NCBI GenBank assembly: GCA_964490975.1
Contig: CAZBEQ010000004.1
Coordinates: 49,521 to 113,520, forward strand
DNA length: 64,000 nucleotides
Source of the DNA: DTU013 sp964490975
Lineage (GTDB): Bacteria; Bacillota; Clostridia; Acetivibrionales; DTU013
Direction: 5' to 3'
Of this stretch, positions 32,026 to 40,533 are shown one piece after another. Position 1 is the stretch's first letter, and the number at the start of each line of letters is the position of its first letter. Below the pieces are notes generated by a model that ran no database searches, was not told the origin of the DNA, and saw only the letters and a program-made list of their open reading frames with translations. The position numbers and the translations under genes are program-made.

Positions 32026-32167
32026 CAGTGTTTTTTTTTAACTGAAAGATTCTTCATGGCTCGTCTCCCTCCGCCAAATACTTCATGAAAGCTGAGCAGC
32101 TGCGATAAAATCAATTTTTACCGCAGCTCCAATCCCTCCTTAAGGTGTTCGCTCAGCGAGGTTCAGG

Positions 32168-33856
32168 TCATTTTGAATTCAATTCGTCAAGAACAGGCTG
32201 TATTATCGGCATTTTCGATTCGACCCATTCCTTCCAGTTGGCTTCTATATCACCTTTCATTGTAACGAGGTTACATAGCTCCGTATCATAATCGATCTGG
32301 GCTCGCTTCATACTTGGAGTATCATGTGTATACACAGTCCAATCCACCTTTGTGAATGTCTCAGGCGTTGCGAGCTCACATCTTTCCTTGTAAACCTGTC
32401 TGGATATGTCTCTGACTCTTTGATCAGAGTTCGGATTGTCAAATGCAAAATCGTCGAACAACACAATGGCTCCCAATAGATATCCCCATGACGGATACTT
32501 TCCGTTTGAACCTGCGAGAGGCTTTTCACTGTCATCATAAAGTGACACCACACCTCCGTTGTCGCCATATTTCCAGTCTTCGTCTTTTAAGCCCATATTC
32601 AGAATGATCTGCGCTTCTTCAGTTGCATTGTACTCAAGAATATCCATGTATCTTTCAAATACTTTTTCATCAATATCAGGACTGAAGATTATCGTTCCCC
32701 AGAAATTTACAAGATCCCTCTGATGGTAATATTCGTCTTCTCCCAAAACCGTAGCAAGGTTTACACTTTCAAAAGGATCTTTATTCAAATTGGCCTGGAA
32801 GGTCGTTATAAATCTATTGTGCAGATCCGATGTGGGCGCCTGATTAAAGTTTGCTGCTGCAACACCCTGTGTATCAAAGGGAGCATTGCTATCCTCAGCT
32901 TTCATTGTATAGAAGTCAGGATCGAGTATTCCTTCCCTATATGACTTGGAGAACAGCTTAAGCCCTTCGAGAGTGTCTTCTGAAGCAGCGCCCCACTTAT
33001 ACTTTCCATCTGCAGGGTCTTTATAGTAGGAATTGTAATAAGTGCTGTTACTCTGAACAAAGCACAATACGGCAGCATGAGGGTCTGCAACAAGCGGGAT
33101 CAGGTTTTCCCCGACCTTGCCCGGGTCCTTCTCTTTTACGAGTCTTCCATATTCAATTACATCTGAGATTTTGTAGTTGGACTTGACCGGGAAACCGACA
33201 GCCTCGGCCCAATCTTTACGCATATATAGCGACCAGTGATTGGGAAGCGGGTCACCGATCAGGTTTTTGCAGAAACGTGCTCTGGGAAGGAAATATGTGT
33301 CTGAGAACATTCCATCTGTTTTTGGTCCGAGGGATGTTACGTTATATACCTGTGCCACATTTGGCCAGCGGGTTTTCCAGTCATCAGGGAGTTTGTAGAT
33401 GAGCCCCTGGTCAACATAGCTTGCAGCATCCGAATTGTTATAGTTGTATACTACAACATCCGGCATGTCTCCTGCGTTTATCCATATACGAACTCTTTCG
33501 TTCCAGTTGGACCATGTCAGGGCAGTGACATTTAAAGTATAATTGAACTTTTCAGAATAGTATTTGGCCAAGCCATCGCCTTTTGTATAGTCAAATCCAT
33601 CAATGCCCTGCACTGATGCGTAATTTATAGTGACATGTTCGAGTTCTTTGACAGCGGGCTCCTCGCCGGCAGGTTGCGCAGTATCTTGCGGGCTGGATGT
33701 ATCGCCTGATTGCGAGGTGTCGCTCGGTTCTGAAGTGATGCTATTACTCGGAGCATTATCTTTAGATTCTTTTTTTCCTCCGCTGCCGCATCCTGTTATA
33801 CTTAGCAGCATTAATACGGCAATTGCCAGGCAAATCGATTTTTTTGACCTATTCAT
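32168..33856 (-). CDS. Sugar-binding lipoprotein, LplA-like
   Basis: A secreted lipoprotein of 562 residues from the ATG at 33856, which has GGGGGG upstream; the longer open frame to 34042 is not used. The signal ends LLSITGCG, with the lipid-anchored Cys at about 24, followed by a Ser/Thr/Pro linker. The mature domain is a large type II binding protein (WSNWNERVRIWINAGDMPDV, AEAVGFPVKSNYKISD) of the size typical of LplA-type proteins that deliver oligosaccharides. It is first in the operon with the two permeases. Confidence 0.85.
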   Translation of the reverse strand: MNRSKKSICLAIAVLMLLSITGCGSGGKKESKDNAPSNSITSEPSDTSQSGDTSSPQDTAQPAGEEPAVKELEHVTINYASVQGIDGFDYTKGDGLAKYYSEKFNYTLNVTALTWSNWNERVRIWINAGDMPDVVVYNYNNSDAASYVDQGLIYKLPDDWKTRWPNVAQVYNVTSLGPKTDGMFSDTYFLPRARFCKNLIGDPLPNHWSLYMRKDWAEAVGFPVKSNYKISDVIEYGRLVKEKDPGKVGENLIPLVADPHAAVLCFVQSNSTYYNSYYKDPADGKYKWGAASEDTLEGLKLFSKSYREGILDPDFYTMKAEDSNAPFDTQGVAAANFNQAPTSDLHNRFITTFQANLNKDPFESVNLATVLGEDEYYHQRDLVNFWGTIIFSPDIDEKVFERYMDILEYNATEEAQIILNMGLKDEDWKYGDNGGVVSLYDDSEKPLAGSNGKYPSWGYLLGAIVLFDDFAFDNPNSDQRVRDISRQVYKERCELATPETFTKVDWTVYTHDTPSMKRAQIDYDTELCNLVTMKGDIEANWKEWVESKMPIIQPVLDELNSK

Positions 33857-34053
33857 GCTACCCCCCTTGTAATCGGCTTTCATACGGTAAAACATACGGT
33901 AAAACGATTTACAAAATTCTCCGTTAATTATTAATACTCTCAAGCAAATGAATAAATACCATTTCCAGACAAACATCATGAGAAAAGGCAGGCAAGTATA
34001 AATTAAACCTGGCATACAGCTCAACCTAACAGTGAGTACCACTATTGGACGTT
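33857..34053. other. Upstream region of the sugar transporter operon
   Basis: About 200 bp without a gene. It holds a twice-repeated CATACGGTAAAA (near 33889) and is otherwise AT-rich; no clear promoter boxes could be fixed. Confidence 0.4.
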
Positions 34054-34111
34054 AAAGCGGCCGTAAAAGCGGCCGTAAAAGCGGCCATTAAAACGAACAT
34101 AAAAGCGGCTG
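34054..34111. repeat. Degenerate 12-bp tandem repeat
   Basis: Five units of the type AAAGCGGCCGTA, drifting from perfect to diverged, then running into a terminator. Intergenic. Confidence 0.75.
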
Positions 34112-34126
34112 CTATGAAAAGAAAAT

Positions 34127-34168
34127 GCCGGCTGTCCAGTAGAGGATTAGCTCCCACGGGCAACCGGC
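34127..34168 (-). terminator. Terminator of the 34217 gene
   Basis: GCCGGTTGCCC pairs with GGACAGCCGGC with one mismatch around a loop of about 20 bases; ATTTTCTTTT follows on the minus strand. The same stem is followed by TTATTTTAA on the plus strand, so it may work both ways. Confidence 0.6.
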
Positions 34169-34216
34169 TTATTTTAATACGAGTTATTTAATCTGACTTA
34201 TATGCATTCAAGTAAC

Positions 34217-34717
34217 TTATTGATAAATACATCTGCCTGACAATCCGCATCCGGCTCCGGTTCCCATTCCGTCTCCGGCTCCAGCCCTGCGGCCCATCCC
34301 ACGGCCCATTCCCTGCCTCATGCCTGAGCCTATTCCGTTTCCAAAACCGGCACCGTACTTTTTACCTATTTGCGCATTTCCTGTACCATCACAATTTGCC
34401 TGGTTGTTCTTGATCGCGTTGTAAATTTCATCTGCCTTCTGCTGGGTAAGCGTTCCGTCCTTGACCCTCTGGTCCAGCAAAGCTTTCTTCTGCTCGAGCA
34501 TCTGCGCCTTGAATTCATCAAGCTTGCCGGCTTCATTTGCTATTGTGCCGTAGGTTTTTCCGGCTGCACGCTCCTTGCTGACATCATCTACAGTTTTGCC
34601 TGTCAAACCAACAGTGATTTCCGCCGGTGTTTTCACTTCAGCCGCGTAAGCTGCACCTGCTGTTCCTAAAATACCTACTGCTGCAATTACTGCTACTAAT
34701 TTCTTAAAATTCTTCAT
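34217..34717 (-). CDS. Secreted small protein, DUF2680-like, Gly/Met-rich tail
   Basis: A 166-residue protein with a signal peptide cleaved near AAYAAEV (about residue 25). The middle resembles DUF2680-type secreted proteins: ERAAGKTYGTIANEAGKLDE, then TQQKADEIYNAIKNNQ. The last 45 residues are Gly, Met and Arg-rich (GSGMRQGMGRGMGRRAGAG), suggesting metal or surface interaction. A two-component system follows upstream (36483-34951 kinase, 37227-36529 regulator) on the same strand, and proteins of this type are often controlled by such pairs. Confidence 0.6.
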   Translation of the reverse strand: MKNFKKLVAVIAAVGILGTAGAAYAAEVKTPAEITVGLTGKTVDDVSKERAAGKTYGTIANEAGKLDEFKAQMLEQKKALLDQRVKDGTLTQQKADEIYNAIKNNQANCDGTGNAQIGKKYGAGFGNGIGSGMRQGMGRGMGRRAGAGDGMGTGAGCGLSGRCIYQ

Positions 34718-34847
34718 AAATTATCACTCTACCTTTCTCATTATTTTCGGGGTAATCCTTTCCGTTAGGAGTTGTCCCGGTTGCTATACTTTTATTATGA
34801 AGGCAGAATGTGATAGACGTATGATAAAAGGCTAAAAAATTAGTGAT

Positions 34848-34964
34848 GGGGGTCAGGCTTGAGTAATAAAATGCTCCTGGGTATTCTATCCGAGGTTCTC
34901 ATGGCATTCTCACACCACCATGCTTTTATATCGCATAATTAGAGAATTATTCAAGCCTGACCCC
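34848..34964. mobile_element. 117-bp internally deleted RAYT element
   Basis: The left end is GGGTCAGGCTTGAGTAAT and the right end GAATTATTCAAGCCTGACCC, the same inverted termini as the full element at 37388-38399. The interior (AAAATGCTCCTGGGTATTC and onwards) corresponds to about 100 bp at the 5' end of the transposase gene (38297-38380). Everything between is deleted, so this is a non-autonomous derivative. Its right end provides the last codons and stop of the histidine kinase gene at 34951. Confidence 0.85.
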
Positions 34965-36483
34965 TCAGTTCAAACCAAAAAGTTGTTCCCCTGCCGGGTT
35001 TGCTTTCAACTCCGTAATCTGCCATGTGCGCATCGAGTATCCCCTTTGCGATTGCCAGTCCAAGGCCCGTTCCCGCCGACTTCCGGCTCCCGGTTTTATC
35101 TGCCTTGTAGAATCTGTCCCAGATGTGTGGAAGGTCCTCTTCGGCTATTCCGCTGCCGGTATCAGAAATTTCAAATCGAACCGCAATCGAATTAGCCCCG
35201 GTTAAATTTACCCCGACCGAATTAAAGGCTGAATTGAGCCCGGTTGATTTTACCGCAGTCGAATTAGCCCCGGTTGATTTAATGCTTGCTCTGGCCGTGA
35301 TACTGCCTCCAGCGGGGGTATGATTGAAGGCATTGTTGATCAAATTATAGAAAACCTGCTCTATTTTGGCCTTATCCGCATTTATAACAGTGTCCGCGGG
35401 GCATTCCACTGCAATTCCCACTCCCGTTTTCTCACTTAATACCTGATAGCGTTCCACAATCGCCTCAAGTGTTTCCTTTACCGGGAATTGGCTTATGCTG
35501 AGCTCAGTATATCCTGACTGCAGTTGTGACAGGTTAAGGACATCATCGACGATCCTGCTGAGCCTTTCTGTTTCTTCAATAATAATCTCCAGGTGCTTCT
35601 CACGCTTCTCACGGGTATCCCCCGATACATCCCTGATGGTTTCCGCATAGCCGCGTATCAGGCTCAGCGGGGTCCGAAGCTCGTGGGATACATTTGCTAT
35701 CAGATCCTTTCGGAGTTGATCTATTTTAGAGAGCTGCTCGCCCAGGTAATTGACGGTGCCTGACAGCTTACCTATCTCATCCTGCTTTTTTGTATTGATC
35801 CGAACGGAGAAATCTCCCGAGGCCATTGTCTCGGCAGCTTTCTTAATGTCCAGTATCGGCTTAGTGAAGCTTCTGGAAAGCAAGAACGAAATCAGAAGCG
35901 ATGCCACCAGAAGGATTCCTGTTATATACAGCAATTGGTTTTTCAGTATAGCTGCCGTTTCCTCGACCGGAGCAAGCGGGAGATTCATGATCAGCACTCC
36001 CTCGACAGAACCCGACGATTTTGCAGGAAGTCCGATCATCATAAACTGGTTTCCGAACCGCGGATGTTCCAAAGTTAACTGGACAGTGTCACCGGCCAGC
36101 GCCTGCTGAAAAACCTTTGTTCTGGAGCCGTTCATCATCATCGGCATTTGTCCATTCATGCCCGCTGTCCCGGTACTGTAGGCAACATTGCCGTCGGAAT
36201 CAATCAGCTCAATGCTCATGTTATTTTTGAAGGCGAGCGCATCCAGTTTACTTTCCAGCCCATTCGACCCGTTTTCGAGCGAATCAGGCGCGTTTTTAAG
36301 CCCAGTACTGCTTTCCGCATTTATAGAATCCAGTATTGCAGCAGCTTCCTTCTTAACGCCTGAAATATGCATGGTTGTATAAAAGCTTTCCAGAAATACT
36401 ATCTGAAACAGCCAGAGAAGGATCAGCACGATTGCTATCAGCGCCATCATTCCGGCCCATAGCCGAAAACGCATACTTTTCAT
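34951..36483 (-). CDS. OmpR-type sensor histidine kinase
   Basis: A 510-residue kinase: TM about 12-34, extracellular region with a Met/Asn-rich patch (MNGQMPMMMNGSR), second TM (LLYITGILLVASLLISFLL), HAMP, HisKA with phospho-His in ANVSHELRTPLSLIRGY, and HATPase with NLINNAFNHT, DTGSGI and GTGLGLAIAKG. A short Ser/Asn repeat (STAVKSTGLNS, NSVGVNLTGANS) interrupts the ATPase lid. The end RGQA-stop is encoded by the terminal repeat of a deleted RAYT element, so the native C-terminus was altered after the catalytic core. It pairs with the regulator upstream. Confidence 0.9.
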   Translation of the reverse strand: MKSMRFRLWAGMMALIAIVLILLWLFQIVFLESFYTTMHISGVKKEAAAILDSINAESSTGLKNAPDSLENGSNGLESKLDALAFKNNMSIELIDSDGNVAYSTGTAGMNGQMPMMMNGSRTKVFQQALAGDTVQLTLEHPRFGNQFMMIGLPAKSSGSVEGVLIMNLPLAPVEETAAILKNQLLYITGILLVASLLISFLLSRSFTKPILDIKKAAETMASGDFSVRINTKKQDEIGKLSGTVNYLGEQLSKIDQLRKDLIANVSHELRTPLSLIRGYAETIRDVSGDTREKREKHLEIIIEETERLSRIVDDVLNLSQLQSGYTELSISQFPVKETLEAIVERYQVLSEKTGVGIAVECPADTVINADKAKIEQVFYNLINNAFNHTPAGGSITARASIKSTGANSTAVKSTGLNSAFNSVGVNLTGANSIAVRFEISDTGSGIAEEDLPHIWDRFYKADKTGSRKSAGTGLGLAIAKGILDAHMADYGVESKPGRGTTFWFELRGQA

Positions 36484-36528
36484 TTTTGCCTCCTGTTATA
36501 AACCCCTGCCACAAACTCCTGTCACAGA

Positions 36529-37227
36529 TCATTTATATCTACGATTTACCTCAAATTTGTAGCCCGTACCCCAAACCGTCACAATGAACTTCCGATAGTT
36601 TCCCAGACTCTCGCGCAGCATCTTGATATGTGTGTCTACAGTCCTGTCATCTCCTATGAAGTCATAGCCCCATACGGAATTGAGCAGCTGATCCCTGGAA
36701 AACACCATATTGGGGTTGCGGACAAAGAAGCTCAGAAGTTCATACTCCTTTGGTGTAAGGCTTACAATACCACCGTCTACATAGACATTTCTCGAGTTGA
36801 ATTCTATTGTGAACCCTTCAAAGACGGCTCGCTCGCCTTCGTTTACATTTTCCGCATTAGGAGTGCTCCTGCGGATGATTGCTTTCATCCTGGCAAGCAG
36901 CTCTTTTGGGCTGAATGGCTTTACGATATAGTCGTCGACTCCCAGTTCAAAGCCGAAGAGTTTGTCATATTCTTCTCCCCGCGCTGTCAGCATGATGATA
37001 GGAACCTTCGAAATTTTGCGGATCTCGCGGCATACGCTCCAGCCATCCATTTTTGGCATCATGATATCCAGCACGATCAATGAGTAGCTGGATTCCCTGA
37101 AAAGGTCCAAAGCCTTGACGCCATCGGAGGCCTCATCGATTTCAAAGCCTTCAGGGCTTGTATACTCTCTGATCATCTCCCGTATCCGTTCTTCATCATC
37201 AACAATCAGTATTCTTACTTTCTCCAT
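36529..37227 (-). CDS. OmpR-family response regulator
   Basis: 232 residues: a receiver (VRILIVDDEERIREMI; phospho-Asp in LIVLDIMMPKMDGW at about 55; Lys in DDYIVKPF) and an OmpR winged helix (SLTPKEYELLSFFVRNPNMV, WGYDFIGDDRTVDTHIKML). It is phosphorylated by the kinase whose gene begins 46 bp downstream. Possible targets are its own operon and the secreted protein at 34717. Confidence 0.92.
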   Translation of the reverse strand: MEKVRILIVDDEERIREMIREYTSPEGFEIDEASDGVKALDLFRESSYSLIVLDIMMPKMDGWSVCREIRKISKVPIIMLTARGEEYDKLFGFELGVDDYIVKPFSPKELLARMKAIIRRSTPNAENVNEGERAVFEGFTIEFNSRNVYVDGGIVSLTPKEYELLSFFVRNPNMVFSRDQLLNSVWGYDFIGDDRTVDTHIKMLRESLGNYRKFIVTVWGTGYKFEVNRRYK

Positions 37228-37246
37228 ACACTCCTCCTGTCCTCCT

Positions 37247-37273
37247 GGGTCAGGCTTGAATAATTCTCTTTTC
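37247..37273 (+). repeat. Solo RAYT end upstream of the response regulator
   Basis: GGGTCAGGCTTGAATAATTC plus TCTTTTC, identical to the end of the complete element 140 bp away at 37388. It lies about 20 bp before the response regulator start, in the promoter region. Confidence 0.75.
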
Positions 37274-37387
37274 TCCCGCCTGCCTCGGCTACTTCACAAT
37301 TACCTGTTACCACAGTTCAGCAGGAAATATCATTTGTTTATATTTTAAGCAGAAATTGTGATAAAAATATGATAAAAAAACCTGACA

Positions 37388-38399
37388 GGGTCAGGCTTGA
37401 ATAATTCTCTTTTCTTCAAATTTACAGATTAATTCATCGACTAGTTGAGTTCCCCGACATTCCCCGCTTGCTATTTTCGAAACCATCGATGGCGGCAAGT
37501 TTAGCTTGCTTGCCAGATCTTTTTTGGATATATCAGAGTATTTACTTAATCGGACTATTGCTTTCCTGACATCAGAATATTTTCGTATTTTGGATCTTTG
37601 TAGAATATTTTCAATAGATACTCCGGCTTCTTTACACACTTCGCTTAAAATATCTTCAAACTCGATTTTTTTATTATTCACCAAGTTTTTCTTTGTACTG
37701 TCAATTTGTTGCATAATGTCGTTGCGTTTTATGTTTTGCTTTGATTCTGTGTTTGCTTCTTGTTGCAAAATGATCAGGTATGCATCGAATGGAATTGCTT
37801 CAGGTGCAATACTCATAAACCTTATATACTCTTTTTGGGCCATTGCAGGATTATCAGACAACATTCCCAGTATGTAGCTCACATCTACCAAGGGATCGTT
37901 TTTTCCAAATAAATAGCTTTTATGACTGCTCCACTCATAATTCAATCCCTGCTGAAACCCTGCGTCAACCGGATTATAATGTATGTATTTGATAAGCTGC
38001 CATAAATAGTCCTCTTTATAACATAACAGCGCCTTATATCTCTGTTGAAAAACGTGTCCTGTTCTGTTGTATTTTTTGTTATAGTACTGTGTGAAGCTCT
38101 GCTGGATCCCTTGCATTACCTTTGAAAGTGGCACTTCGCCTGTCTCCAAAAGTAAGTGTACATGATTACTCATTATGCAATATGCATAGATTTTAAATTT
38201 ATATCGTTCCTTATATTTGATTATGCATTTGACATATTTCCCTTTTTCCTCTTCGGTTAGGATATGTTCACCGTTATTACCGCGGCACATTACGTGGTAA
38301 AATGCTCCTTGGTATTCTATCCGAGGAATTCTTGGCATATTCTCACCCCCATATTTTCACATTTTACCATTAATATGGGAATTACTCAAGCCTGACCCC
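37388..38399. mobile_element. Complete RAYT element
   Basis: A single-gene element of about 1.0 kb. The left end GGGTCAGGCTTGAATAATTC and the right end (complement GGGTCAGGCTTGAGTAATTC) are near-perfect inverted repeats; the left one contains the stop codon of the transposase. At the right edge the core CCTGACCCCGAATATTGC is repeated in tandem (38391-38424). Solo or deleted copies of these ends occur at about ten sites in the window. Confidence 0.85.
37391..38338 (-). CDS. REP-associated tyrosine transposase (Y1/RAYT type)
   Basis: 315 residues. N-terminal Y1_Tnp domain: MPRIPRIEYQGAFYHVMCRG, the HUH pair in SNHVHLLLE (about 59-66), RTGHVFQQRYKALLC and IHYNPVDAGF. Such enzymes nick single-stranded DNA at hairpin-forming repeats through a Tyr. 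The C-terminal third has an HTH like DnaA domain IV (EVCKEAGVSIENILQRSK, then KKDLASKLNLPPSMVSKI), as in a subset of RAYTs. The stop TGA lies in the element's own end. It is full length with no visible lesion, and the many related repeats nearby imply past activity. Confidence 0.9.
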   Translation of the reverse strand: MPRIPRIEYQGAFYHVMCRGNNGEHILTEEEKGKYVKCIIKYKERYKFKIYAYCIMSNHVHLLLETGEVPLSKVMQGIQQSFTQYYNKKYNRTGHVFQQRYKALLCYKEDYLWQLIKYIHYNPVDAGFQQGLNYEWSSHKSYLFGKNDPLVDVSYILGMLSDNPAMAQKEYIRFMSIAPEAIPFDAYLIILQQEANTESKQNIKRNDIMQQIDSTKKNLVNNKKIEFEDILSEVCKEAGVSIENILQRSKIRKYSDVRKAIVRLSKYSDISKKDLASKLNLPPSMVSKIASGECRGTQLVDELICKFEEKRIIQA

Positions 38400-38435
38400 G
38401 AATATTGCCTGACCCCGAATATTGCCCAGGGTGCC

Positions 38436-39416
38436 TTAGCGTTCTTCCCTGAAGTAGGCCTCACCAAGGCTTGACGGTGGCTGGCTCTCGAGGTTGTTAC
38501 GCTTGCTTGCGATAACGAGCACGATGATGGTCACAACATATGGCATCATCTTGACTAACTCCTGAGTAGCTCTGGTGAGCCCCGGCAGGTAGATATAGAG
38601 AATGTACAGTCCACCGAACAGGAATGAGCCCCAGATAGCATTGACCGGCTTCCATAATGCCAGGATGACAAGCGCGATAGCAAGCCAGCCTCTGTCACCG
38701 AAACCGTTGTTGTTCCATGTGCCACCGAGATATTCCATTACGAAGTACAGTCCGCCAAGTCCTGCGATTGCAGCGCCTGTTACGGTTGAAATGTATTTGT
38801 ATAGTGAAACGTTGATGCCTGCCGCATCCGCTGTTGCCGGGCTTTCGCCTACTGCGCGCAGGTTCAGTCCCTTTCTTGTCTTACTTAGGAAAGCAGTCAG
38901 GAATATAGCAATCACAACTGCAAGATATGTTAGAAATCCATATGAAAATAGCAATCTTCCAATCACCGGCACATTAGCCAGGCCCGGTATTGTTGCGCGA
39001 TAGGCAGCTGCCGTAGTGGATACGGAAATCTGTCCAACACCGCCGGCGAGCTTTGAAATGGAACCGCCGAAGAAGTTGCCGAACCCTACGCCGAAGGTTG
39101 TTAATGCAAGTCCTACCACATTTTGATTTGCACGGAGTGTAACTGTCAGAAAGCTATATATAAGCCCGCCCATAGCAGATGCCAGCAATGTTGCCAACAG
39201 TGAAACCAGCAGACCGACGAATCCGTTCGGATTAGCAGTAGACCTTTCGTAGAAGAAAGCACCCATCAAGCCGGAGATACCGCCCATATACATTATGCCC
39301 GGGATACCGAGATTGAGATTTCCGGACTTCTCTGTGATTATTTCACCGGAGGCACCGAAAAGAATGCTTATTCCCTGTCCTATCGCTTTTTGGATAAACG
39401 TCAATAGCAATTCCAT
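38436..39416 (-). CDS. Nucleoside ABC permease, NupQ-like
   Basis: A 326-residue membrane permease of the BMP-family (branched-chain type) transporters, with about nine hydrophobic segments. GASGEIITEKSGNLNLGIPG at the N-terminus is the conserved family start, and GESPATADAAGINVSLYKY is the cytoplasmic coupling loop. It forms the channel with the protein encoded 1 bp upstream at 39418. Located last in an operon led by a purine riboswitch and xpt, which points to guanosine or other purine nucleosides as substrate. Confidence 0.85.
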   Translation of the reverse strand: MELLLTFIQKAIGQGISILFGASGEIITEKSGNLNLGIPGIMYMGGISGLMGAFFYERSTANPNGFVGLLVSLLATLLASAMGGLIYSFLTVTLRANQNVVGLALTTFGVGFGNFFGGSISKLAGGVGQISVSTTAAAYRATIPGLANVPVIGRLLFSYGFLTYLAVVIAIFLTAFLSKTRKGLNLRAVGESPATADAAGINVSLYKYISTVTGAAIAGLGGLYFVMEYLGGTWNNNGFGDRGWLAIALVILALWKPVNAIWGSFLFGGLYILYIYLPGLTRATQELVKMMPYVVTIIVLVIASKRNNLESQPPSSLGEAYFREER

Positions 39417-39417
39417 G

Positions 39418-40533
39418 TTACTGTACCTCCTTTTTCTTCCTATGCAGTTCTACTTTATAATTGATGAAAAACTCGCACCCTATCAGGAAAAACAACAGGA
39501 TGCCGGTGATTATGTCCGAAGCATTCTCATTCAAACCATACTGCGTAGCTATCTGTATCGAACCCTGCTGCATGAATACAAGAAAAGCGGTTACAAGGAT
39601 CATTGCCCCCGGATTGAATTTCGACATCCAGGCAACGATTATTGCGGTAAAGCCCCTGCCTCCCCCGGTACTTACCGAGATCGTGTGGCTTCCACCGCTT
39701 ACAATGATAGCACCCGCCAGACCACAAATCGCACCGGAGAGTATCATTGTACGGATGATTATCTTTTTTACATCGATTCCAGCATATCTTGCTGTATTGT
39801 GGCTTTCTCCGACAACAGCGATTTCATACCCGTGCTTTCCGTATTTCATGTAAATATGAATCGCTAGTGTTATGGCTAATACAATAACCACATTCCAGCC
39901 ATAGGTCTGCCCGAACAGCTTGGGAAACCAGCCTTGCTGGGTAGCTGAATTGATGACCCCTACCGTATTCGAACCTGTCGGGTTCTCCCAGTAAACGATG
40001 CAAAAATTGATGAACTGGATCGCAACATAGTTGAGCATGAGCGTAAACAAGGTTTCATTTGTGTTGAGGTACGCCTTGAACACGGCGGGGATAACTCCCC
40101 AGATAATGCCTGCAAGGCTGCTTGCGGCAAAAATCGCAATAAGCAGCAGCCAGTTCGATATTTTATCACCGAAGTAGATCATCATTGCTGCCGTAGCGGC
40201 ACCACCCATTAAAAGCTGGCCCTCCGCCCCTATGTTCCAGAATTTCATCCTGAAGGCTGGAGTGAGACCGATGGCAAGTATCAGCAGTGTCATCATTTCA
40301 CGTATCGTGACCCAGAAGCGCCTGGTCTTGCCGACAGCTCCGTCGATAATGCCAAGATATACCTTGATAGGATTTTGTCCCGTGATCGCTACGATAACAA
40401 GTCCGCAGACAACCAGCGCAAAAGCAACGGCGATAAGTCTTATCACCCATGCCTTTATATTTGATATCCCTGCGCGTTTTGTAATTCGGATCAGTGGTTC
40501 TCTATTTACAATTACATTATTTTCAGCACTCAT
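39418..40533 (-). CDS. Nucleoside ABC permease, NupP-like
   Basis: 371 residues: a cytoplasmic N-terminus, then about nine TM helices. FRMKFWNIGAEGQLLMGG and GESHNTARYAGIDVKKIIIR are the signatures of the first permease of BMP-type nucleoside importers. Its start overlaps the ATPase stop by 4 bp (ATGA), showing tight coupling. Confidence 0.85.
   Translation of the reverse strand: MSAENNVIVNREPLIRITKRAGISNIKAWVIRLIAVAFALVVCGLVIVAITGQNPIKVYLGIIDGAVGKTRRFWVTIREMMTLLILAIGLTPAFRMKFWNIGAEGQLLMGGAATAAMMIYFGDKISNWLLLIAIFAASSLAGIIWGVIPAVFKAYLNTNETLFTLMLNYVAIQFINFCIVYWENPTGSNTVGVINSATQQGWFPKLFGQTYGWNVVIVLAITLAIHIYMKYGKHGYEIAVVGESHNTARYAGIDVKKIIIRTMILSGAICGLAGAIIVSGGSHTISVSTGGGRGFTAIIVAWMSKFNPGAMILVTAFLVFMQQGSIQIATQYGLNENASDIITGILLFFLIGCEFFINYKVELHRKKKEVQ

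Noticed and set aside
34217..34717. Classification of the secreted protein as a CpxP/Spy-like metal chaperone
   Set aside because: Length and Gly/Met tail are suggestive, but the LTxxQ motif is absent; DUF2680-like is the better match.
39295..39867. A 190-codon plus-strand frame over the NupP/NupQ junction
   Set aside because: Antisense to two clear permeases; no ribosome site and no protein-like pattern.
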